From: Prevotellaceae bacterium UBA1743
Lineage (GTDB): Bacteria; Bacteroidota; Bacteroidia; Bacteroidales; Bacteroidaceae
Length of the DNA: 22,852 nucleotides
Assembly: GCA_002314945.1 (NCBI GenBank)
Contig: DCHV01000023.1
Span: 1 to 22,852 of the forward strand
Reading direction: 5' to 3'
Shown here piece after piece: positions 7,655 through 15,491 of the stretch (the first letter of the stretch is position 1; each line of letters starts with the position of its first letter). The notes under the pieces were generated by a model. It was not told where the DNA came from. It saw only the letters and a program-made list of their open reading frames with translations, and did not search any database. Both the position numbers and the translations under genes were made by a program.

Positions 7655-10227
7655 TCCGAGGGGTTCATGATGTATTCATAGGAGCCACCTCCAACTTCCT
7701 TGCCATCGACGGTAGCTATGATGCCGTTGGGGATTACAACCTGTACCTTGATGCCCTCCTCCTGACGAGTCCAACTGACACGGATGGTGCCGTATGGCGT
7801 TTCGCGAGCCACCCGAACCCAGTTGAGTCCTGCAGGAGTCTGAGGTTCGATGCGTGTGTGCTTGTAACCGGGCGTGGTGGGGAGAATGCCTCCGAGTGCC
7901 TGATAGAACCAACTATCCATTCCATTGAAGCAATTATGGAGATAGCTGCGAGGATTATCCCAATCCTCCCATGTGGAAGTAGCTCCATTGCGTATCATGT
8001 ACAGATAGCCAGGATAGATGTCCTGCTTGAGCATCCCATACACAAAATCTGCCTGCTTGGAGAGGGTGGCCCACTCGGCCATCACGGGAACACCGACCAG
8101 TCCCACATTCAAATGCCCCTGATACTGGGTAGAGGTACGCTTCAGGAGCGATTTGGTTACGTCTTCAACCAATTCCTGTGGAACTGCCCCTACAAGCATG
8201 GGATAGGTCATGTCCAATTGTGAACCTGTCCCGTAGGTCTTGTCCTCGGCATGATAGAAGGTCTCGTGGATTCGTTTGTTCAAATCGGCACGTCTTTTCT
8301 GGAAATCCGCTTGTTCCGAGGGACGATTCAAATGGTCGGCTATCTGGATGAGTTGGTTGTAGGCTTGACTCAATGCACAATTGTTCACCAAATCCACCGA
8401 TTCCTCCATCGTCACATCAGTCCCTCTGGGAGCCAACCAATCTCCAAGATACCAGCCGCGGTATTCTGTGTCGGGCCATTTCTTCAACAAGCCATCCTTC
8501 GTGTGAGCATCCACATAACGCAATCCTCGTTTCATGCTCTCGTAGCATCGATAGAGAAGTCGGTCGTCTCCGAAATTCATCCAGGTACGCCAAGGTGCTT
8601 GTACGATGAAAGTGCACCAGTAGGGGCCTCCGCCTGCACAGTAGGGATTGGGCGCAGTATGAGGGAGCCCTCCATCGTTGCGTATGGCATCGTTCCATGC
8701 CTGCAACCAATTGACAAACATGGGGGCTACATCGAAGTTGTTTTGGAGGGATAGGGTAGAAGCGTTGCCGTCGCCACCATAACCCAATTGCTCGATATGG
8801 GCGCAATCAACCATATAGCCGCTATAGGCCAGATTGTCCATAGTGTATGACAACATGTGGTGTATGTCGTTGAGGTCCTTATCCGAGCAGGAGAACGAAC
8901 CAGTCACCTCGGCACCGATTCCTATACGATATACCTTTATCTCAGATGGTTCTGGTTTTTCAGGCAGATTGCTTAATTCCACATAGCGGAAGCAATGATG
9001 ATTGAAACGATTGCAGAAGTGATCACCCTCGGGGTTACCCGAGGCAATAAAGATATCTTCGTACATGACACCATCCAATTTGCCTTTTTCATTCAGATGA
9101 TCTGCGTATGTAGCCTTCACCTGATGCCCGGCTGGCAATTCCGGCAGTCGGATGTCGAATAGTCCGTGTAAGGCTTTGCCCACATCGATTCGCCATGTAT
9201 CTTTGCTAATAAGATCTATGGCGACTGGCGAGATGGTTTCCTTCACTACATTCTGTTGGCACATCTGGGGCACAGCAGAGATTCCTGAAATTTCAACTTT
9301 CTCTACCTGCTGCCATTTTATCTTGTCCAATTCTTTCTTGCACAGACAGGCGGGAACCTGAGCGGCATCGATGATTTCACCATCGAATTGCCAGCCCTGC
9401 CATGTACCTGTACCGCGATAGCCACTCTTGGCCACTTCCCACGTATTATCGGTCTTGAGCATTGTCTCCCAACCGTTTTTCCCCTTCACGTCCAAATCGG
9501 CACGAACGACAGGCCCTTGATGTGTGGCACGGAATGTATCTTTCTTATACCATCCAGAACCAATCCATAAGACCAAGTCGTTTTCTCCCTTATGGAGGAG
9601 AGGTGACAGGTCGTAGGTGACGATGATGGAACGTTTATCCAACTGGGAAACGGATGGAGCTAATACATAATCAGTTACCTTGTGTCCATTGATATACACC
9701 TCGTGATACCCAAGTGAGTTGACATGCAGCAAAGCGGGTTTCCCAGCCTGCCTTATGCGGAACCGTTTATGAACGAGAAGAGCGTCATCTTCCTCGGAGG
9801 GCATACTTACCCACTCGCCTTGCATAGGACTCTCTCCAAGAACGCCTATGCCGAACCGTTGGATAGAACTCCATTCCGAGACCTTACCCCCCTCGGTATA
9901 GACTTTTACTCTCCAATAATATAGATTCCTCGATGATAGGTTTTTACCTCTGTATGGAACCATCACCTGTTCGCTCGAAACAACCTTGCCCGAGGCCCAC
10001 ATATCGGCTTTTCCCTGTTGAAGAAGGATACTGTCCGAACCGACTTCTATTTCGTAACCCAGTTGGGTAATCGGATTGGCAGATTCCATTTTCCAACTAA
10101 AGTGTGGATATACATTGTCGATGGCAAGTGGATTATCCAAACCTTCGCAACGAAGATCATACAATCGTTGGGCAGATAGGGCGCTGAGTCCCACCCAAAG
10201 GAAAAGAAATGTAAAAAACTGTCTCAT
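7651..10227 (-). CDS. Secreted alpha-L-rhamnosidase, GH78
   Basis: This enzyme hydrolyses terminal alpha-L-rhamnose from glycans or glycosides by an inverting mechanism. It has 858 residues with a type I signal peptide (about 1-19, ending LSALSAQ). Domain order fits GH78: N-terminal beta domains with the family-typical start YDLRCEGLDNPLAID, a sugar-binding beta-sandwich near 150-250, the (alpha/alpha)6 catalytic barrel from about 440 to 785, and a C-terminal beta domain. The catalytic-site motif at 474-486 (DCAHIEQLGYGGD) places Asp474, Glu479 and Asp486 with the same spacing as Asp567, Glu572 and Asp579 of Bacillus RhaB. Glu754 in STWEDW is the probable catalytic base. It is the first gene of a three-gene operon and has a well-formed promoter with a palindromic operator. 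Export points to periplasmic or surface action. Confidence 0.94.
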   Translation of the reverse strand: MRQFFTFLFLWVGLSALSAQRLYDLRCEGLDNPLAIDNVYPHFSWKMESANPITQLGYEIEVGSDSILLQQGKADMWASGKVVSSEQVMVPYRGKNLSSRNLYYWRVKVYTEGGKVSEWSSIQRFGIGVLGESPMQGEWVSMPSEEDDALLVHKRFRIRQAGKPALLHVNSLGYHEVYINGHKVTDYVLAPSVSQLDKRSIIVTYDLSPLLHKGENDLVLWIGSGWYKKDTFRATHQGPVVRADLDVKGKNGWETMLKTDNTWEVAKSGYRGTGTWQGWQFDGEIIDAAQVPACLCKKELDKIKWQQVEKVEISGISAVPQMCQQNVVKETISPVAIDLISKDTWRIDVGKALHGLFDIRLPELPAGHQVKATYADHLNEKGKLDGVMYEDIFIASGNPEGDHFCNRFNHHCFRYVELSNLPEKPEPSEIKVYRIGIGAEVTGSFSCSDKDLNDIHHMLSYTMDNLAYSGYMVDCAHIEQLGYGGDGNASTLSLQNNFDVAPMFVNWLQAWNDAIRNDGGLPHTAPNPYCAGGGPYWCTFIVQAPWRTWMNFGDDRLLYRCYESMKRGLRYVDAHTKDGLLKKWPDTEYRGWYLGDWLAPRGTDVTMEESVDLVNNCALSQAYNQLIQIADHLNRPSEQADFQKRRADLNKRIHETFYHAEDKTYGTGSQLDMTYPMLVGAVPQELVEDVTKSLLKRTSTQYQGHLNVGLVGVPVMAEWATLSKQADFVYGMLKQDIYPGYLYMIRNGATSTWEDWDNPRSYLHNCFNGMDSWFYQALGGILPTTPGYKHTRIEPQTPAGLNWVRVARETPYGTIRVSWTRQEEGIKVQVVIPNGIIATVDGKEVGGGSYEYIMNPSE

Positions 10228-10240
10228 TATATCTAATTTA

Positions 10241-10256
10241 TGTGAAAATTTTCACA
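10241..10256. promoter_or_regulatory. Perfect 16-bp palindromic operator
   Basis: TGTGAAAATTTTCACA is a perfect palindrome centred at about 10248.5. It sits directly downstream of, and just touching, the -7 box of the GH78 promoter, so it covers the predicted transcription start. That position is typical of a repressor operator. No second perfect copy was noticed in the window, and no transcription factor gene is visible nearby. Confidence 0.7.
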
Positions 10257-10286
10257 AAATTACGGATTTGGAAGCACATATACAAA
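10255..10286 (-). promoter_or_regulatory. Promoter of the GH78 operon (TTTG-N20-TAATTTTG)
   Basis: Reading the - strand, TTTG starts at 10286 and TAATTTTG at 10262, 24 bases apart. This matches the Bacteroidetes -33/-7 promoter. The predicted start near 10248 leaves a leader of about 20 bases before the GH78 ATG at 10227. Confidence 0.78.
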
Positions 10287-10303
10287 TGTCAAGAATGAAT
10301 ATT

Positions 10304-10316
10304 CGACAGATTGTCG
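10304..10316. promoter_or_regulatory. Short inverted repeat CGACA-GAT-TGTCG
   Basis: Five-base arms separated by three bases lie immediately upstream of the -7 box of the J-domain gene. They could be an activator or repressor site, but arms this short can arise by chance. Confidence 0.3.
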
Positions 10317-10324
10317 TACTTTTG
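10317..10324 (+). promoter_or_regulatory. -7 box (TACTTTTG) for the J-domain gene
   Basis: TACTTTTG fits TAnnTTTG and lies 19 bases before the ATG at 10344. No clear -33 TTTG is present at the usual distance. Confidence 0.5.
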
Positions 10325-10343
10325 TGTCAAATATTGAAAAGGG

Positions 10344-10712
10344 ATGTTACTATTATTTCGTCTTTTTCTGGTTTATCTGTTGTGGAGGGCCTTTGACTAC
10401 GTTGTGCTCCGGGTGTTGAGGGCAGCCAAGTCTGATTCGCAGCAGAAGGCAAAGGGCGGATATCGAACATCGCAGGACCATACAGCCTCTCCCCAATCGG
10501 ATAGTCGCCAAATGTGGGCTTACAAAGTACTGGGAGTCACCCCTCAGAGTACAGATGATGAGATAAAACAAGCCTATAGAAGAATGGCTATGCTCTATCA
10601 TCCCGACCGTACGGCTCATCTTGGCGATGACGTGAGGTTGACTGCTGAAAAGAAGTTTCAGGAATTAGGTCAAGCTCGTGACTACATTTTCAAACTAAGA
10701 GGGATACATTAA
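10344..10712 (+). CDS. Small membrane-anchored J-domain (DnaJ-like) protein
   Basis: This 122-residue protein has a hydrophobic N-terminal segment (about 2-25, MLLLFRLFLVYLLW...) that should anchor it in the inner membrane. A polar linker (about 28-56) follows, and then a C-terminal J domain (about 57-117) with WAYKVLGVTPQSTDDEIKQA and the essential HPD motif at 86-88. J domains stimulate the ATPase of Hsp70 (DnaK). There is no Gly/Phe region, zinc finger or substrate-binding domain, so it is a type III J protein that would recruit DnaK to the membrane rather than bind clients broadly. It is transcribed alone, divergently from the GH78 operon. The client is unknown. Confidence 0.87.
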   Translation: MLLLFRLFLVYLLWRAFDYVVLRVLRAAKSDSQQKAKGGYRTSQDHTASPQSDSRQMWAYKVLGVTPQSTDDEIKQAYRRMAMLYHPDRTAHLGDDVRLTAEKKFQELGQARDYIFKLRGIH

Positions 10713-10727
10713 CCTGCATTATTCATA

Positions 10728-10793
10728 CTTGATCTGTATTTGCTTGGTATATGTCCGGTATTTGTCCGGTATTTACTCTATGTTTGCTCTATA
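10728..10793. repeat. Degenerate 11-bp tandem array, six units
   Basis: Consecutive 11-bp units can be read as CTTGATCTGTA, TTTGCTTGGTA, TATGTCCGGTA, TTTGTCCGGTA, TTTACTCTATG and TTTGCTCTATA. Units three and four differ at one base; the outer ones are degenerate. The array begins just after the J-domain gene and lies upstream of the CapD-type gene promoter. Confidence 0.7.
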
Positions 10794-10817
10794 AGGTACG
10801 AATGACGATTTTATGAC

Positions 10818-10875
10818 TTTATTTCCCAGTACCGAATAAATATCGGCGATTTTATTTCCCAGTACCGAATAAATA
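10818..10875. repeat. Two perfect 25-bp direct repeats, 33 bp apart
   Basis: The 25-bp sequence beginning TTTATTTCCCAGTACC occurs at 10818-10842 and again at 10851-10875 without a mismatch. Each copy has 6-bp inverted arms (TTTATT and AATAAA) around a nine-to-eleven-base centre, so each could be a dyad binding site. The second copy ends three bases before the -7 box of the next gene. Confidence 0.85.
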
Positions 10876-10878
10876 CTG

Positions 10879-10886
10879 TAATTTTG
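10879..10886 (+). promoter_or_regulatory. -7 box (TAATTTTG) for the CapD-type gene
   Basis: TAATTTTG fits TAnnTTTG and is followed by C. It overlaps a possible TTG start codon at 10884, which would lie upstream of the transcription start, and so decides in favour of the ATG at 10911. No -33 TTG is present; the usual -33 zone is occupied by the second 25-bp repeat. Confidence 0.65.
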
Positions 10887-10910
10887 CAAAAATTAGCAAA
10901 AATATCACGT

Positions 10911-12830
10911 ATGTTGGATCGCATTAACCATTATTTACAATCCTACTTCAACAGGAAGATGACTCCCTATTGGATTGTCTTGGGATTGGATATATTACTT
11001 GTAATCCTTGGTATTATCCTCAGTTACTCGCTCAACTATGGAATAGTGAGATTCGCCAATAACAAGATGGATATCCTTTTACTCATCCTTTTGTTCTTGC
11101 CTTTTTTCCTCATCGGATTCCGACTGTTCCATACCTATAATGGTCTGATAAGATATACAACAAGTGAGGACTTGTTACATATTGGATCGGCCATAACCCT
11201 TGGAATGGGTTTCTCCATTTTGATTTATTATCTTCTGGCCTGGCTGTCTATACCGCTTTTGGAAGTCCGACTATATTTCTTCTTCTCAGCGTATCTGTTC
11301 ATCTTTTTCTTTACTTTCGCCATGCGTTTCATCGTGAAACTTCTGTATGGCTACGTGTCATTTTCGATTGAGAACAAACATCGTGCTTTAATTTTTGGTG
11401 CCAGAGAAGGTGGTATATCCATTGCATTGGGAATATTGAGTGATCCCAAAAGCAACTTCAAGGTCTGCGCATTCGTGACAAACGAGCCCGAGTTAACCAA
11501 ACATCGTTTGATGGGTTTTCCAGTAATCGCTCACAATGACACTTTGATAAACTTCATCCAGCGCGAGAATATCAGCAGTATATTTGTAAGTCCTCTCTAT
11601 CGAAACCATTTTATTGATGACGTAGCATTGACAGATTACTTCATCAAGAAGGGAATAAAAGTTTACCTTCAACCACAGGAGCAAGTTTGGGACGGACATA
11701 GCGATATTCAGGTGCAACAACTACGGGAGTTGGAAATAGAAGATTTGTTGCCTCGTGAACAGATTGAAATAGACCTTAATGCTGTGGCCGCTCTCATCAC
11801 CGACAAATGTATTCTTGTCACAGGGGCCGCGGGTTCTATCGGGTACGAGATGGCGCGTCAGATTGCGAAATTTGATCCCAAGAGATTAATATTGATAGAC
11901 CAAGCGGAAACACCTATGCACAACGTACGTTTGCACATGGCGAAACACCATCCGAAAGTCTCTTGCCAAACCATTGTTTCAAGCATTACCAACCAGCCAA
12001 AGATGGAGGCTATCTTCGGTGAGTATAGACCCGACTATGTATTTCATGCTGCAGCCTACAAACATGTGCCCATGATGGAAGACAACCCAGCCGAAGCCGT
12101 GCAGAACAATATCTATGGAACTAGGGTGATAGCTGATTTGGCTGTGAAATATGGAGTCAAGAAGTTTGTGATGATAAGCACGGACAAGGCTGTCAATCCA
12201 ACCAATGTGATGGGATGCTCGAAGCGAATCTGCGAAATTTACTGCCAATCGTTGAATAAGGCAATTCAAGTGGGTAAAGTGGAAGGCGTGACCCAGTTTA
12301 TCACTACTCGCTTTGGTAACGTCTTGGGAAGTAATGGTTCGGTTATTCCCCTCTTTGAGAAGCAAATCAAGCAGGGAGGTCCTGTTACCGTAACGGATCC
12401 CAATATCATACGTTTCTTTATGCTCATACCCGAGGCTTGCCGATTGGTTCTCGAAGCTGGTACCATGGGACATGGAGGAGAAATCTATGTGTTTGACATG
12501 GGCAAACCCGTTCGCATTGCAGACTTGGCACAACGAATGATAGACCTGAGTGGCGCGAGGAATGTGCAGATAGAATATACGGGACTCCGAGAAGGTGAGA
12601 AGTTATATGAGGAGGTATTGAGTGACGCGGAGAAAACTCAACCTACACCTCATAAGAAGATTATGGTGGCCTCTGTACGTGAATATGACTATGAATTGGC
12701 AAAGCAGAACGAAGAAGAACTCTTCGAAATCAGTCAAACCTACGATGCCATGAAGATTGTCGCCAAGATGAAAGAAATTGTACCCGAATATAAAAGTCAG
12801 AACTCGCCGTATGAGGTCTTAGACAAATAG
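10911..12830 (+). CDS. Membrane-bound CapD/WbpM-type nucleotide-sugar 4,6-dehydratase/epimerase
   Basis: From ATG 10911 the protein has 639 residues. Four transmembrane helices (about 20-42, 54-72, 92-115, 121-143) are followed by a Rossmann domain (about 157-285) with the altered nucleotide motif IFGAREGG. A second, catalytic short-chain dehydrogenase domain follows, with the NAD(P) motif VTGAAGSIGYE (about 303-313) and the family signatures FHAAAYKHVPMMEDNP and STDKAVNPTNVMG. This is the long WbpM/PglF/CapD type, which makes UDP-4-keto-6-deoxy-N-acetylhexosamine from UDP-N-acetylglucosamine for capsule, O-antigen or protein glycosylation. The ATG is preferred over an upstream TTG at 10884, which lies inside the promoter box. 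No other capsule genes are in view. The promoter region is unusually rich in repeats. The DUF2490 gene follows after 27 bp and is probably cotranscribed. Confidence 0.9.
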   Translation: MLDRINHYLQSYFNRKMTPYWIVLGLDILLVILGIILSYSLNYGIVRFANNKMDILLLILLFLPFFLIGFRLFHTYNGLIRYTTSEDLLHIGSAITLGMGFSILIYYLLAWLSIPLLEVRLYFFFSAYLFIFFFTFAMRFIVKLLYGYVSFSIENKHRALIFGAREGGISIALGILSDPKSNFKVCAFVTNEPELTKHRLMGFPVIAHNDTLINFIQRENISSIFVSPLYRNHFIDDVALTDYFIKKGIKVYLQPQEQVWDGHSDIQVQQLRELEIEDLLPREQIEIDLNAVAALITDKCILVTGAAGSIGYEMARQIAKFDPKRLILIDQAETPMHNVRLHMAKHHPKVSCQTIVSSITNQPKMEAIFGEYRPDYVFHAAAYKHVPMMEDNPAEAVQNNIYGTRVIADLAVKYGVKKFVMISTDKAVNPTNVMGCSKRICEIYCQSLNKAIQVGKVEGVTQFITTRFGNVLGSNGSVIPLFEKQIKQGGPVTVTDPNIIRFFMLIPEACRLVLEAGTMGHGGEIYVFDMGKPVRIADLAQRMIDLSGARNVQIEYTGLREGEKLYEEVLSDAEKTQPTPHKKIMVASVREYDYELAKQNEEELFEISQTYDAMKIVAKMKEIVPEYKSQNSPYEVLDK

Positions 12831-12857
12831 AAATAGAGATTAGACAAACCATATATT

Positions 12858-13469
12858 GTGAAATATAGATTCCTTTTCCTCCTTATTTTTTTCATTGAAT
12901 CCTCCCACATCCTTGCCTCTGATAACACCTTTGGCGGTTGGGAATTTGTAGAGGTAAACCACGATTTCAGAAACCGTTTCTTCGGTACATTCTATTTCGA
13001 GTTTGACAATTACGATTTCAATCGGATGGAATGCTGGTACTCCCGTTTTACAGGTGGATACAAAATAAATTCTTGGTTGAAGACGGACGTGGCGTTCGAC
13101 ATAATGAAAGAGCCAAGTACCTACTTCCATAGATACATGTTTGATCTCACAGGTACGTTAAAGCAGGGCAATCTGAAGGTGGCTATCCGAGAACGTATTC
13201 AGCAAACCTATACAGTAGAAAGCAAAAGCCGCAAGCATATCTTACGTTCCAGATTGAAAGTCCAGTATGCTATCCCCAAAAGTGAATTTACGCCATACAT
13301 CGCAATTGAGCTATTTACATGGGAAAAGTGGAACAAGACACGTCATTATGTCGGTTCCACTTTCAAGTTGTCGAAAATAGCCGATTTGGATTTCTACTAT
13401 ATGTATTACACCTTTGACGGAAAGCCCGCTCAGCATGTAATCGGTACGGGTGTAAACTTCGATCTATAA
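12858..13469 (+). CDS. DUF2490 family outer-membrane beta-barrel protein
   Basis: This 203-residue protein starts at a GTG codon. That start gives a clear signal peptide (MKYRFLFLLIFFIESSHILA), whereas the next in-frame methionine would remove a large part of the protein. After residue 20 the sequence alternates aromatic and polar residues in short strands (FGTFYFEFDNYDF, YIAIELFTWEKW, DLDFYYMYYTF) and ends in a terminal aromatic-hydrophobic strand (GVNFDL), as in outer-membrane barrels. The pattern fits DUF2490, whose role is unknown. It follows the CapD-type gene closely and is probably in the same transcript. It ends 9 bp from the convergent acyltransferase gene. Confidence 0.78.
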   Translation: MKYRFLFLLIFFIESSHILASDNTFGGWEFVEVNHDFRNRFFGTFYFEFDNYDFNRMECWYSRFTGGYKINSWLKTDVAFDIMKEPSTYFHRYMFDLTGTLKQGNLKVAIRERIQQTYTVESKSRKHILRSRLKVQYAIPKSEFTPYIAIELFTWEKWNKTRHYVGSTFKLSKIADLDFYYMYYTFDGKPAQHVIGTGVNFDL

Positions 13470-13478
13470 AGGTGCGCC

Positions 13479-14573
13479 CTATACTTTGAGGAATATCTTC
13501 TTGTAATATAGGAAGTACAGGAAGAGCCAACACGTGAGAACTCCAACCAATTCCCATAGGGTGTCGCCCCAATTTTCCGGAAAGAGTCCAACCATACCCG
13601 GGAAGATGCGATGGGCAATATCGTCGAAAGATATGAAACGACGAGCCATATAAATGGTTATGGAGTTCATGCCGATCACCACAAAGAATTTGTCCCAACC
13701 ACGCCATCCCTTTACATCGATGATGTAATAGAACAATGCGAGCATCAACAAAGAGTATCCTGCCACGGCACACACGAATGAACTGCTCCACAAAGCCTTG
13801 TTGATGGGATAGATGAAATTCCAAGCCCATCCAAGTATAGCAAATAACATTCCGGCCAACGCCAGTCCTATGGCTTTATACGTTCCACTAACGTCCTTCA
13901 TGAGCCAAGTTCCACTCAGCATTCCCAACAAGGCTGTACCGATGGCGGGTATAGTGCTTAGTAATCCTTCTGGGTCGTATTCAGGTCTATACGAATGAGT
14001 TCCTAAGATATGGGCATCCAGATAACAAGCAATATTTCCTTCTTTGCTAAAGATATCGGCACCATTGGCCAAAGGAGAAGGAATGAATGCTGCGATTAAC
14101 CAATAGCCAACAAGGATTCCTGCTGTGATATAAGCGACATATTTGGGTTTTCGCACACTCATGAAAATGAGAGCGGCAAACATCCATGCGCACCCGATTC
14201 GAGACAGTACGCTACAAAAACGTAGCGTACTGAACTCGAATTGGAGTAATCCATTATATATAAGACCGAGAAGAATCAGTAGAAGGCCTCTTTTCACAAT
14301 TTTCCGATAAATAGCCTTTTTACTCTTTCCGTGTTCAACCTGTTTTTCCAAAGAGAAGGGGAAACTCACACCAGCTATGAACAAGAAAAGAGGGAAAATC
14401 GTATCGTGGTGTCGCAACCCGTCCCAAGATACATGGCTCATCTGTTCTGCTACCGCAGCCCAACAGGCGTTGTCTGGGAAGAGTTGAGCCAATGAAACCA
14501 ATACGCCAGCTCCTCCCATGATGAAGAGCATATCGTAGCCTCTCAGCGCATCCAGCGATTCCAGTCGTTTCAT
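13479..14573 (-). CDS. Multi-pass acyltransferase, HGSNAT-like/DUF5009
   Basis: This 364-residue integral membrane protein has about ten hydrophobic segments. The N-terminus RLESLDALRGYDMLFIMGG and the segment WDGLRHHDTIFPLFLFIAG (about 50-68) match the COG4299 group, related to heparan-alpha-glucosaminide N-acetyltransferase. Members are thought to carry an acetyl group from cytosolic acetyl-CoA across the membrane to a sugar on the far side. Candidate active-site histidines are His47 and His55/His56 in the first outside loop. It is the last gene of the GH16 operon, 8 bp after the isomerase-like gene, which suggests that it acetylates a sugar released or carried in the periplasm (inference). 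The exact acceptor is unknown. Confidence 0.82.
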   Translation of the reverse strand: MKRLESLDALRGYDMLFIMGGAGVLVSLAQLFPDNACWAAVAEQMSHVSWDGLRHHDTIFPLFLFIAGVSFPFSLEKQVEHGKSKKAIYRKIVKRGLLLILLGLIYNGLLQFEFSTLRFCSVLSRIGCAWMFAALIFMSVRKPKYVAYITAGILVGYWLIAAFIPSPLANGADIFSKEGNIACYLDAHILGTHSYRPEYDPEGLLSTIPAIGTALLGMLSGTWLMKDVSGTYKAIGLALAGMLFAILGWAWNFIYPINKALWSSSFVCAVAGYSLLMLALFYYIIDVKGWRGWDKFFVVIGMNSITIYMARRFISFDDIAHRIFPGMVGLFPENWGDTLWELVGVLTCWLFLYFLYYKKIFLKV

Positions 14574-14581
14574 GTAACAGT

Positions 14582-15478
14582 CTATTCTGCATCAATGAGG
14601 CTCTGGAGATATTTGCGTGTTTTCACCAGATAATCCATACTGCTTGAGCTCAACTCATATTCGATGGTCAAAGCACCCGTGAATCCCACACGCTTGAGTT
14701 CCTTGATCACACCAGGGAAATCCACATCACCCTCGGGGATGGGCGCCTCGCGTCCTAAATCGTAGGGATTCTCAGGATCAGGATAGTGACCATCCTTTGC
14801 ATGGAACTCCTTGATCAACGGGCCGAAAAGTTTTACGGCATCCAACGAATTGGCATTGCCATAAAGAAGAAGGTTGGCCAAATCACAATTGATGAAGCAA
14901 TTGCCTGTACCGATATCCTTAATTGCGCGTATCAAGGTGATGGGTGTCTCCTGGCCCGTTTCGAAATACACCATGATATTACGTTCCTTGGCATATTCAC
15001 ACAATTGCTTCATCACTTCGATGAAACTCTTGTATTGTTCCGATGAGGGGTCGATGGGGATGAATCCAAAGTGAGAGTGCATAGCAGGAATGCCTGCTGC
15101 CACACAGAAATCAATCATCTGGTGATATTCTGCCACCTTGGCATCACGGTCTTTCTCGGGTACCAATCCGATAGTGGATGGACCTCCACGGAAATTCCAT
15201 TCGCAATAGCCAGGAACACCAACCAAGGTAGTCAGTCGAATACCATATTTCTTGGATGCTTTCTGTATCTTCTTTGCTGCATCAGGCGTACATTTCTGTG
15301 GCCCAAAACCAATTTCGCAAGAACTGAAACCTGCATCCTTCAGCTCCTTGAAACGTGCATCCACATCGTCCAGATTATGGACAATTGTACCAATTGTGAT
15401 TTTACTCTCTTGTGCCATAGCTGCCATTCCTCTGAGGATAAAGGCGACTATTGTAACCAAAGTCAAAAACTTTCTCAT
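14582..15478 (-). CDS. Exported sugar phosphate isomerase/epimerase-like TIM barrel
   Basis: This 298-residue protein has a signal peptide (about 1-22, ending GMAAMAQ), so it acts outside the cytoplasm. The rest is a xylose-isomerase-like TIM barrel (AP endonuclease 2 superfamily). Visible metal-binding residues are Glu in YFETGQE, Asp in INCDLAN, His in EFHAKDGHYP and Glu in TIEYE. Such enzymes isomerise or epimerise free sugars or keto-sugars, but several exported Bacteroidetes members have no known substrate. It lies between the GH106-like gene (13 bp upstream) and the acyltransferase gene (8 bp downstream) in one operon. Hydroxypyruvate isomerase or inosose dehydratase-type chemistry is also possible. 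Confidence 0.87.
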   Translation of the reverse strand: MRKFLTLVTIVAFILRGMAAMAQESKITIGTIVHNLDDVDARFKELKDAGFSSCEIGFGPQKCTPDAAKKIQKASKKYGIRLTTLVGVPGYCEWNFRGGPSTIGLVPEKDRDAKVAEYHQMIDFCVAAGIPAMHSHFGFIPIDPSSEQYKSFIEVMKQLCEYAKERNIMVYFETGQETPITLIRAIKDIGTGNCFINCDLANLLLYGNANSLDAVKLFGPLIKEFHAKDGHYPDPENPYDLGREAPIPEGDVDFPGVIKELKRVGFTGALTIEYELSSSSMDYLVKTRKYLQSLIDAE

Positions 15479-15491
15479 ATTTTTGTACGTA

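Noticed and set aside
10728..10875. Possible CRISPR-like array
   Set aside because: Units are 11 bp without spacers, and the 25-bp repeat occurs only twice with an 8-bp gap; no cas genes are present.
10884..10910. TTG start giving nine extra residues to the CapD-type protein
   Set aside because: The TTG is part of the TAATTTTG promoter box, so it should not be transcribed; the ATG at 10911 gives a normal leader.
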